Below are positions 1-9,908 of a stretch of 64,000 bases of DNA, piece by piece. Origin of the DNA: Solanum dulcamara. Taxonomy: Eukaryota > Streptophyta > Magnoliopsida > Solanales > Solanaceae. The position numbers and the translations under genes were made by a program. The notes beneath the pieces were generated by a model. That model was not told where the DNA came from. It searched no databases and worked only from the letters and a program-made list of their open reading frames with translations. Numbering within the stretch: position 1 is the stretch's first letter; each line of letters starts with the position of its first letter. The stretch covers positions 36,282,001-36,346,000 of the forward strand of contig NC_077243.1 of the NCBI RefSeq assembly GCF_947179165.1. The letters are read 5' to 3'.

Positions 1-1295
1 TGGTCTATTTGATGTAGTATGATTTCAGATGCATGGATTGATTGATTACAAGTATTGTATCTACTTAGTTCTTATAGGCCCTTTAGATTCATTTTGGGTT
101 GTTTAAAGTATTATTTTAATTGATAAATTTCATGGTACTTATGCATGAATTTATTTAAATACGTGTCTGAAAGTTTAATTGACTTGAAGCCACCTAGTTT
201 TACACTATTTTTATTAAACCACGATTTGAAGGTTATGAACTCCATTAAATGTTTATTAAAACTAATGATCATAATGATGATAATCTTTTCAACGAAAGCA
301 TGAATGTTGCTGAGAGTTTAACTTACCCATGTTATGGATTTTTTTATGCGATAAAGACAATTCTTGCATACTTGAATCACTAAAGGTTTTAAGTAGATAT
401 TCTACCGAATGATGATTTGATGTCTCACAATATATGTTTATGTATGTTTATGTTATTAAGATATGCTATTTTGTGGGATTTGACTTAATAATGAATGAGG
501 CTTGAGGTGGGGTTTGGTAAGGGAATTCTAGTAGCAACCTCTAATTTCTTGAACTATGTGCCAAGTTTGGAGACTTTGTAGGCTAGGCAAGTGGATCCAC
601 AAAAGGCCATGGAATGTTGAATAAATGAATGTTGATGGAGTTCTACTTGGCAAGTAGTCTCACCTTCCAATGTAGGAGGTTACTTTGGATTCCATGTTAT
701 AGCTCACATAGTTATGGTCATCTTCCCACAAGTGAATATTTTACTTGATTACTCATGCATGAACTCACTTATGTATTTTATCATATAAATGTCTTAATGT
801 TTCCATCATGTTGCATGCTTACATGCTTAGTATATTCAAAGTACTAACGCATACTTTCTCCACCTTAGGGACCAATGTTCCTCCTCACTCTACTCCACGT
901 GGCTAGTTGAGATTTCGCTTGAAGACTACTTTGGGTGAGTTCCCATATTTCGGGAACGATAATCATTTATCTTTCTAGCTTATGATATATCGAGACCTTT
1001 AGACATTTATTATGACCTTTCATTCTATTTTGTTGAGGGTGATCTAAGGACATTTCTTAGCCCCCGCCAAGTCTATGATTTAGAGGTATTATTGGACATA
1101 TGTAAGTCCAAGCTTGACTAATATTGTTCTTACTATGATGTTTCTCTTAGTCCTTCTTTACCCTTATTTTTTTCCTCTTGTGCATTTATCGTCATTACCT
1201 ATGAAGACTAGATTAATGCTAAGAGGCTTGGGTGAGGTACCTTTGGGTTCCTAATTTGCCATGTCATGTCTAAGCCCTAGACTTGGGCCGTGATA
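1..1295 (+). repeat. Ty3/gypsy LTR, 3' part (cut by window edge)
   Basis: This stretch aligns by eye, in order, with the 3' parts of the LTRs at 49036-51218 and 56192-58322: a track about a gggattTGACTTA block and a rule of 'slender' blocks such as ggaattctagtagcaacct and tggagttctacttggcaagt, then a terminal block with gctaagaggcttgggtgagg ending in acttgggccgtgata. The two reference copies end at the same point. No primer-binding site follows, so the internal domain of this element is missing. No gene is present. Confidence 0.7.
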
Positions 1296-2744
1296 GAACA
1301 TGTGCCCAAACAATGGGCACAATATGAGCTTAATTCAACACCAAAACATCCCACACAAAAACACACTCAAGAAACACAATTTAAGGGAAAAGAGAGGACT
1401 TTTAGGTGTCAATTTACCTTAATAATGAGTTCCTCAAGAAATTCCAATGATCCCAATGCAAAACTCCCATAATTCCCAATAGAACCCTGCATGAATGAGC
1501 TCAATCGGAGTTTAAATGACCAAGAAATTTATTATTGAAAATTGAACGTATGAGCTAAAAAGGGATTGATATGAAATACAATGCCAGTTAAATGACATAC
1601 GCAAATACGGACCCTAGGGCCAAAAATGGGGTGGTCAACTAGATCGGGTCAACTTTGATCCTTCTCCATGAATGTCGGACCACAATTTCACAAATGTGAA
1701 GTTCAAGGGCCTACCCCTCCACGAATATGGATCTGAGCCCATCAACGCAGTAGTCCAATTCATGGGGCCTTCATGAATGCAGATGAATGTGTACAAATGT
1801 GAAGCACATGGCATGGTGCACCAACCCATTTTGAAGTTTACAAAATAGTCTGATGGGGGCTTGGGATTCATTCGGAACTCCGTGCACATAAATTAACTAT
1901 GCTACCCCACCAAATTTAACATTCCTGAACTCAACGGAGTAGTCGAAATTTCAAATAGAAATAGTCACACCCAAGGCTCTATTTTAGCCATAATTCACAA
2001 GGTTTATCAAAATTACTTTGGAAGCCTCAGGAGCCAAACCAAATGTCCTTCTAGAACTAATTCGAAGTTCTTGACATAAAGAAACCATAAGAGTTGCAAT
2101 TTGAGGTCATTTTCTTGATGTTTTTGTCAAAGTCAACCATTCAAACTTCAAAATCCTAAATTAAGAAACTTGCATAAAAACCAAATGAATGACCAGGTTA
2201 TTTATACCGTCGCTACTTCTTCTCCGAGAAAAGAAGTTCATGACCCATGGGCTTTCTACCTCCACATGGTATTGCTCCATCAAAATTTCGCCCATTTCGG
2301 AAATTTCTCCACTATTGCCTCTCGTAGGAGTCTAGAAAATCCTTAGCCAAAGCAGTAGCCAGAAAAGCAAGAGCAGCAAGGCTGTCAATCCCAACAAGTC
2401 ATAAAAAACATAGCATCGCTATAGAAATACTCTAAATGACAAAGATACACAAATTTGAAAAACATGACATAGTAGATCATTATGTTTATATCCCAAACAG
2501 TCAAAGTCTATAATATGCATGAATCATAGTAGAAAAATTAGTTCCAATTAAAATAAGTTTTGAAAAAGGAAAAAAAAATGATCATAACAAGTAGGCAATG
2601 TGTTCTTGAAGAGCCTATATCATAACACTTCATGGAACCTAATGGAAAGTTTATGTACCTAAAAATAATGATATAATAAGGCCTCAATAAATTAATATAT
2701 TTTTTCCCAATTGTTTTGGTGATAAACCAAATGTTTTCCATTTA
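1296..2744. other. Unclassified non-coding sequence
   Basis: I see no recognisable protein, RNA gene or repeat boundary here. Short open frames exist, for example 84 codons on the minus strand at 1635-1889, but they have no recognisable motif. The texture resembles old LTR sequence, but I could not match it to another part of the window. Confidence 0.4.
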
Positions 2745-3160
2745 GGGTGAGTTTGGTATGGGGGAAGTATTTTCTAGAATTGTTTTTTCAAATCTTCCTA
2801 TGTTTGGTTGGTCAAAATATTTGAAAAATATTTTCTCTATGAAAACAAGTTCCTTAAATGAGGAAAATGACTTCTCTATTGAAATTAGGGAAAACAAGTT
2901 CCATAAATACCATTTCAAGTTTATTATCTCTTTTTACCCACCCAATCCTCCCAACCCCTAACCCTTGACAACCCCACGCATGCCACCTTTGAACCCCCAC
3001 TCCCTATCCATCCCACCTCCATAGTATTTTTCTAAATAAAATATAAATTCTCTTGGGATAATATTTTCTTATTTACTTACCAAATACTAGAAAATAAGTA
3101 AGAACTTCACTTATTTTCCGTGAAAATATTTTCTAAAAAATCATTTTATGTGGAATATCT
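2745..3160 (+). mobile_element. Possible non-autonomous DNA transposon (hAT/foldback-like MITE)
   Basis: The block starts with agggtgagtttggtatggg and is full of alternating gaaaatatttt and ttttccttattt-type words, with C-rich stretches in the middle and gtgaaaatattttct near the right end. This resembles short non-autonomous elements common in Solanaceae that begin with a GTTTGGTATG-type terminus. I could not find a clean matching terminal inverted repeat on the right or a target duplication, so the right end may be truncated and the call is tentative. Confidence 0.35.
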
Positions 3161-3250
3161 ACCACAATGCACACAAATGGATTCCCAAAAGATGATCAAG
3201 GATATATATTTTTCCTAGCATAAGGAAAAGAGAATAAGAAGCTAATAAAT

Positions 3251-3700
3251 TGTAACACCTTGGAAGTTGAAAAGTCTATTTGAAGAGAAAAGAGTTTAGG
3301 AAGTTTGCTAGTGTAGCATCCAATGAAGCAACATACAGAGCATAAAAGGACCTACGGTCCGTTGTAGGGAAGTCGTAGGTGATCCCAACACTTGGAAAAA
3401 ATATGGAAGTTCAAGAGTGGTTGTATGAGCCTATCTATGGACCGTATGAGGTCCTACAGTCAATATAAGGGACCCTGAGTTCAAGAAAAATTACAAGCTT
3501 CAAAATATTTTCTATGGAGAAACATGATGGTCCGTTGATCGGACCTATGGACCATTGGAAGGGTCATAAATGGAGATTTGGAGAAGGGATAATTGAGAGT
3601 TGGAAGGACAGAAGGGCCTACGTCCCGTAGGATTGTCTACGAACTATAGGATGGTTCATAGTTAGAGATTCAAATAAGTTGATTTGAGGGATCAACATAA
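3251..3700 (+). repeat. Ty3/gypsy LTR, 5' fragment
   Basis: It begins tgtaacacct and runs collinearly with the LTR fragment starting at 30601. Shared words include the aagagaaaa/gaagtttg block, then ggacctacgg and tcgtaggtga. After about 450 bases the similarity stops and degenerate protease-RT sequence begins, so an internal deletion has joined the LTR head to the pol region. Confidence 0.65.
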
Positions 3701-4807
3701 CAAGGAAAACGACGATCTTGTTAGAACATTTCTTAGTGTCTACACCTACTGGTGATTCAGTTTTAGCTAAACGAGTTTATAGAAATTCCCAAGACTCAAT
3801 TGTTTTAGAAAATCATCTTATTGATCTTGTAGAGTTAGATATGACTTACTTTGATTTTATTCTCGATATGGATTGACTTCATACTTGTTATGTATCTATT
3901 TAAAATAGAACCCGAGTGGTTAAAATTTAATTTCCAAACCAGTCATAGAGGGGAAAGATAGTAATTTAGCATTTAAAGATCAATTTATCTCATGCCTTAA
4001 AGATCGAAAGATGATTTCTATAGATTTTATCTATAATTTGGTATGGGTTAGGGATAAGAATTCTGAAACTCCTAATCTTGAGTCAGTTTCTGTTGTGAAT
4101 GAGTTTCTGGAAGTTTTTCCTGATGATCTTCCTGGCATTCCTTTCAAAAGAAAAATCAAACTTTACAATTGATCTACTCCCAGATACCTATCCTATCTCC
4201 ATTTGTCCTTATTGAATGGATCTCGTAGAAATTAAGGAGTTGAAAAATCATTTAAAGAACCTTTTGAATAAGGGTTACATGTGACCGAGTATCTCTCAAA
4301 GGGGTGCCTAGATTCTCTTTGTTCAAAAAATAGATGGTTCTTTTTGCATGTGTATTGACTGTCGGCAGTTGAAAAAGGTCATAATCAACAATAAGTATCC
4401 CATCCTAAGAAATGATAAATTGTTCAATCTGATTAAAGGTGATAGCATAATTTCAAAGATTGATCATTTTCATCATCTTAGAGTAACGGACTTTGACATT
4501 TCGAAGACGACTTTTAGAACTCGGTATGGTCACTGTTAATTCTTGGTTATATGTTTTAGATTGACGAATTCTCCTTCAGCTTGCATGAATATAAGGAATG
4601 GAGTGTTCAAGCAATATTTGAATATGTTCATCATTGTATTTATCAATTATATTTTTATCTATTCTCAAAGTGTGGATAAGAAAGCCGATCATTTGAGGAT
4701 TTTCTTGCAAATTCTCAAGGATCGTCAGTTGTTTGATAAGTTTATTAAGTGTGAGTTTTGGTTGAGGTTAGGTGTGTTCCTTGGCCATATTATTTCCAGT
4801 GATGTTA
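3701..4807 (+). pseudogene. Ty3/gypsy pol remnant: protease end to reverse transcriptase
   Basis: Translation in shifting plus-strand frames gives the end of a gypsy aspartic protease (words such as LVSTPTGDS and ELDMTYFDFILDMD at about 3740-3880). A linker follows (NEFLEVFPDDLPGIP at about 4095-4145), then the start of reverse transcriptase. From 4348 the frame reads MCIDCRQLKKVIINNKYP, SKIDHFHHLRV and TFRTRYGH. The next frame, from 4543, has LTNSPSACMN, FINYIFIYSQ in place of the usual F(I/V)DDILIYS, and KCEFWLRLGVFLGHI. The catalytic Asp-Asp pair is therefore lost and several stops and frameshifts intervene. It ends abruptly near 4807, where LTR sequence starts. Gag, RNase H and most of integrase are absent. 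This is a dead fragment of a chromovirus-type gypsy polyprotein. Confidence 0.85.
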
Positions 4808-4814
4808 TTAGCCA

Positions 4815-6651
4815 ACTCTCCAACTTCTGGGGTATTACAAGTATGCATTATTACTTTAAATATACCAAGTATGTAAAGCATTAAGACATTTATAAGCAAA
4901 GTACATAAGTGAATGCATGCTTGAATAATCTAGTAATGAGCATTACGACATTCATTTATTGGAAGATGACCGTAACCATCATTTCAGACCATGCGAGCTA
5001 TTATATGGAATCCAAAATAACCCCCTACATTGACACAGGAAGACTACTTGTCAGGTGGAGCTCCATCAAACATCATTCATTTCTTTAACATTTAGGACTA
5101 TTTGTGGATCCACTAACCTAAGACTGCAAGGGCTCGTATGTTGGCATATAATTAATGAGATAAGGGATTGCTACTAGGATTCCCTTATTGAATCTCACCT
5201 TAATGCCCCATTCGGTGCTAAGTCAATCCCACGAATAGTTTAATAACATAAGAACATAATCATTTACATAGCTTTTAAATCATCAAAGCATCATTAGGTA
5301 GAATAGCTTATTTGAACTCTTCCTTGATTTGCACAATTAAGAATTGGCTTTTCACAAGTGGAATGCATCATTTCATAATCATTTTATCATTCTTTCATTT
5401 TATAAGACTCCTTTTGATCATAGACATTTTCTTTCATAAATATTAATTTTGGAGTCAATTCTTTTAATTCAAACTTCATTGAAACATAATGAGTTAGGTG
5501 GGTTCTATTCAATCAACTTTCAAATTATTTAAATCAATACTAGAATGCATGAGAGTAATGAAATGCATCAATTAAGATATCTTTGAAATAATCCACCAAT
5601 ACACCTTGAAACCCTTTCAGACCTTCATATAAAGACCTTTAATATAATAATCAATTTCACGCAATTAAGAGCCAATATAAGTTAATATAGGTAAATGAAC
5701 TTCAAATATTCAATAATATATGCTTTTAGAATCATAATAGGAAAACCCATAAAATTCATACTTGAAGTTGAATTTCTAAGTTTGCAAAATACTTAGGCTC
5801 CATAGGTGGAAGAACCCATGAAGAAAACGCACATACCTTGGGGAAATAACTCCCTAACGCAAGCTTTGAAAGTGGAGACTTGAAGTCTTGGAATGAAACC
5901 TAGGTTTTCTTAGTGAAGAAGAAGACCGTGAGAGGAGCTGGAGAGGTTAGGATTTTGAGTCTTAGAACTATAAGTGAGAATAATGAACTTGGAAGGGCTT
6001 AAGATCATTTAGATAGGGTGAATTCAGTCCTCAAAACAACCTCACTTTGTTGTTAAAAACAAATGAAAAAGACCGAAATACTTCTCTAAAACTAGCTAAA
6101 CTGGGCTTCACGAATAACCCATCATTGTCCGTGGTGCTCACCATAGTCCATGATGGTGTCCCATGATAACTAACTTGGAGGAAAATTTTAGGGTTTGCAG
6201 GGGAAGGTTTTAGTATTTCCTCCACGGAGACCTTCACAGTCTGTGGAGGGAATCATGGTTCGTGAACCATGGTCATGATGTAGGACCTATGGGTGGGCCT
6301 GCAGAAGTGACCATTACGGAACACACCACAGTTCTTGAAGAGCTACATGGCCCCTGATGGTCACTCACAGTCCTTGCCTTGGAAAGTTTCCATAGGGCCT
6401 TAGGGGAGGGGTCACCACGGTGAGCACTACGATCGGTGGTGCTCACCATAATCGGTGGTCCCTAGTCATGTACCCTTTATTATGGGACTCACTTTCAGTA
6501 TCACCACCATGGTGGCTCACCACTATGCATGGTGTGGACCACGATCCATAATGGCCTCCGTGGTCATCACCTGCTGCCTGTTTTCTGCATTTTTTGGGGA
6601 TTTCATCCTTTGATCCTCATTTTAAGACTCTCCAACTTCTGGGGTCTTACA
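4815..6651 (-). repeat. Ty3/gypsy LTR fragment, reverse orientation
   Basis: Read on the minus strand this matches the LTR family of 49036-51218. It starts with the complement of ggggtcttaca at 6641-6651 (an LTR head of TGTAAGACCCC type), runs through the conserved gggattgactta and caagtag blocks, and stops at the gtatgc/tacttag block. The last roughly 450 bases of the LTR are missing. A second copy of the same 25-base LTR terminus lies at 4815-4839, directly abutting the interior. The fragment sits between two plus-strand pol remnants. Confidence 0.7.
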
Positions 6652-6654
6652 CAC

Positions 6655-7060
6655 CCACTAAGGGTATGATGATATTTGGGAGGAAAGGGAAACTCAGTTT
6701 GATGTTTATTGTCCTTTTTGTGGTGTTAGAGAAGTATGGAGAGGTGGCTTATAAGTTGGCCTTACCCCCAAACCTTTCTGTTGTTCATCCTTTGTTTCAT
6801 GTGTCGATACTTAAGCGATACCGGTATGATGAAGATCATGTGATTCAGTGGGACACAGTTGCTTTGGTTCAGGACATGTCATTTGAGGAGGACCATGTTG
6901 CTATCTTGGATAGACAGACTAGACAATTGAGATCAAAGCATATTGATTCAGTGAAGGTGTAGTAGAGGAATTCGCCTATTGAGGAGGCTACATGGGAGGT
7001 GGAGTCAGACATGCATCGTAAATATCCTCAGTTTTTAGCCCCTATATGTACCTTAATTTA
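6655..7060 (+). pseudogene. Ty3/gypsy pol remnant: integrase C-terminal domain
   Basis: The plus-strand frame gives GMMIFGRKGKLSLMFIVLF, then VAYKLALPPNLSVVHPLFHV, SILKRY, HVIQWDTVAL, and SFEEDHVAILDRQTRQLRSK followed by HIDSVKV and stops. These match, in order, the SH3-like C-terminal domain of gypsy integrase and the tail that in chromoviruses leads to the polyprotein end. In-frame continuation after the stops reads EEATWEVESDMHRKYPQF, the usual end of such polyproteins. Everything between this and the RT remnant ending at 4807 is missing and replaced by a reverse LTR fragment, so both remnants may come from one element. Confidence 0.8.
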
Positions 7061-7070
7061 CTTTTCATTC

Positions 7071-7133
7071 AAGGATGAACATATAATAAATGGGTGGTTA
7101 AAAAGGACGAACATATGATAAATGGGTGGATAG
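7071..7133 (+). other. Duplicated 3' end of gypsy internal domain (polypurine-tract position)
   Basis: Two copies of a 32-base unit beginning aagga(t/c)gaacata lie head to tail at 7071-7102 and 7103-7133, directly before the LTR start at 7134. In this family the segment normally holds a single aaggacgaa block followed by the purine tract. The usual long G-run is missing here. Confidence 0.55.
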
Positions 7134-8420
7134 TGTAATACTCATATTCTTGAAAATTTGCTTTTCTATGAAAAATGACCATTTTCCCCTTTCCTGTAGC
7201 ATTTTCATATCTTATTTGTTATATAGGGTGTGATTATGGAGATTTGAGGCCTTGAGTGGAAAGTTTTATTAAGATAGTTGACTTTTGTCATCATATTGAT
7301 ATCCGAACATCAGATGGAAATTTCATCAAATCCGTTGTGTTTGGAACGTCAAGTATGGTCTAGTTAAGCATTGACGTAGAATTCTAGGACCTTAGTTTTA
7401 ATTTTGGAAAATTAGGATAAAAGTTGAGGTTTAGGCCTATAAAGGGTCTGGGAGGGTAATTTCATCATAACGACTGTTTTTTAAAAATCTGACAATTCCA
7501 TTGATCCCAAAATGTCGAATTCAGTGTAGTCGCATATCCGGTTTATTTTTATCGGACCTCAAATGATTTCTGAGGGTCCAACTAGAAGTGTTTTTATAGT
7601 TGGCAACCTGTTGTGTTCTGGTTTCTAATGTAGGTTGCTTAACTCATCGAGGTCGCAATTAAAGCCACACAATCACAAGCCTCCTCTTCATTCTTTGCGA
7701 TCACGTTAGTCTCCCCGCATTCTCGATGTGGCTTCCCACTATACTGCACGATTGTGAGAGTTATTGAATCACAATCGCGATGAAGGATTCTTAATTGAAT
7801 AGTGTTAATTTGGAAAAACCTTATTTTTCCTCATATTCCACCATTTTCACTCGTTTTGGAGCTTAGGAGAAGGGTTTTTCATGGAATTCTTGAAGATTTT
7901 CGTTTGGGGTAAGTTCTCTCATCATTACTAAATCACTTTCATCCTTTTTTATCTTTCAATTCACCTTCAAAATCAAGATTTCAAATGGATGTCTGGAGGG
8001 TTTTTCTTCCCAATTTCAAATTTAAAGATTTGATGATTTTTAACTCGATTGTTGATCATTTTAATGGGTTTTCTTAACAACGAACTCCCCTTGATGGGTA
8101 GAAAATAATTTTCAAATAAAATTCCAGATTTATCCTTTTTATATTTGAAGTAGTTTTTGGACGACTTTGACCTCGATTCTAAAACTTTGTAGTATGGGTA
8201 TTGTTAGAATCCTTTTGACAAACTCTTTCCATTCTTGATAGTGGATAATTATTTCAGAGTTGGTGTTCATGAGTTGAGCTCAAATTAGAGCATTCGTTCG
8301 AAGTTTCGGCCTTTGAGGTATATTTGGATATCCTTCTTTGAGACTAGATTGGGTTATTAGTCATTCATATAATAAAGACTTTGGGATGTGATTGTAGAAT
8401 AATTTGGGACCATTAATTTT

Positions 8421-8510
8421 ATTGTGATGCCCATGTGGGGGCTTATTTTTATTATGATTCCCATGTGGGGGCCAAAATGTACTGTGTTGCCCATGTGGGA
8501 GCCTTATTTT
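8421..8510 (+). repeat. 30-bp minisatellite, three copies
   Basis: Three head-to-tail 30-base units each contain a core close to cccatgtgggggc. They start at 8421, 8451 and 8481 and differ by a few substitutions without indels. The repeat lies in the middle of the LTR at 7134-9764. Confidence 0.85.
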
Positions 8511-9627
8511 CTATTCTATTTGCTTTGAGAGCATGTTATTCATATTTTGCCTGTGAGAGGCTTGTGATACTATTTGAGTTGTAATGCCGCTTAAGGGGTT
8601 AAGTTGAGGGATTTTGATTACGATCGAGTACTGAAAATCTTTCAAAAAGAGATGAACACCTATTTAAATGTATTTCCTTCTCATTACTATCTATTAAGGG
8701 TGTATATCATGTTTTGGTTTTCTTTTGAGAACTTTGAACCTTATTTTACATATGGAGCTAAATATTTCCTCCGTGATATATGTGTTGTGATGCATTCATC
8801 GTCATTCAGAGTATCATTGATCATGGAAAGTTGAGAACTGTGGAGATTCTTTTTGAAAAAAAAATATGACACCCTTTTTTATATCCTTGACCACGAGTTA
8901 GGTGGCAAGTGGATTAGATATTGAGATTGTTATTTGGTATATGGACTATGAGTCTCCCATATGTCCCTGTTTGTAAGCCTTATCTTGATGGTCGTATATG
9001 ATAGGTTGTAAGATAACCTTGATTCCAACGTACCTCCATATCATTGCATCATCTCATTTTATTGCATTGCATTACTTTTTAGATTACTTGACTTACATTT
9101 CCTTCCTTATGCACATGAGAAAATTGAATTTATTTATCCCTCAACAATGTAATAATTTTCCTAATTATTGTATCAACGGCTTTAATTATTTGTAATATTT
9201 AAATGCCCCAATGTGCTTACTTTACTCGCGCCATTCTATATAAATTGGCAGCACCGATGCCAAAATAGGAGTTTTCTGTATGCTGGTGGAAGCGTTCCTT
9301 AGTTTATTGCATAAGATTGATTTTTTTGATACTCAATCAGTCAAACCTACTAAGTACACATGGATTGTACTCACTCCTACTTTTGTGTCCCTTCTTGATG
9401 TAGATCCTAGTTAGGGTATTCCAAGTGGCAGCTGACATTCTTATTGTACTTTGCATTTTCAGATTAGTGGTGAGATCCTGCGATCCGGATCACCACAACT
9501 TCTGTCCTTTATTTTTAGTCTTTACTATTATTCAGAGACTTATGATGTATATCAAATTCGACATTTGCAGTATATTCTCTTTACATTTATGGCACTAAAT
9601 TTTTGGAATATTTCCTCTGTTATCTTT

Positions 9628-9651
9628 TATATATATATATATATATATATT
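9628..9651 (+). repeat. (AT)n microsatellite
   Basis: About 11 uninterrupted AT dinucleotides lie near the 3' end of the LTR at 7134-9764. Confidence 0.9.
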
Positions 9652-9764
9652 ATGTGGACTGACTTCCCTTTTGAAAGTCTTGTTTGAGTATTATTGTTAA
9701 GCTTGTAAACCAGATTAGGGTTTGGTATGTGTGTCATCATGACTTTGATTTTTGGGTCATGACA

Positions 9765-9908
9765 GAAATAGAGTATCTCCTATGAAGAGGCTTTCGTTGA
9801 CATTTAGATCGTCAAGTACAAAAGTTGAGAAATAAAGAAGTTGCTTCCTTTAAACTTCTTTAGAGGAATCAGTTATTTGAGGGTGGTACTTAGGAGACCG
9901 AAGACTGA
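9765..9908 (+). pseudogene. Ty3/gypsy pol tail, split by a later insertion
   Basis: The plus-strand reading has a YEEAFVDI-type segment followed, after a stop, by DRQVQKLRNKEVASF and then degraded RNQLFEGGT, stop, ETE. This is the same conserved polyprotein tail as at 6880-7030. It is cut at 9908 by the non-coding retrotransposon at 9909-18407; the target continues at 18413. Stops were already present in the flanking reading, so the gypsy copy was probably dead before the insertion. Confidence 0.7.

Larger units (their letters stand above)
7134..9764 (+). repeat. Ty3/gypsy LTR (2.6 kb)
   Basis: The segment starts tgtaatactc immediately after a gypsy pol tail and polypurine position, and ends tttgggtcatgaca, giving TG...CA ends. 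It is non-coding, with a 30-bp triplicate repeat at 8421-8510 and an AT microsatellite near the end. No second copy is in the window. The sequence after 9764 is the tail of a different gypsy pol, so this is either a 3' LTR joined to other debris or a solo LTR. I see no target duplication. Confidence 0.65.

Noticed and set aside
1635..1889. 84-codon minus-strand frame as a gene
   Set aside because: No recognisable domain, no splice context, and the surroundings look like decayed repeat.
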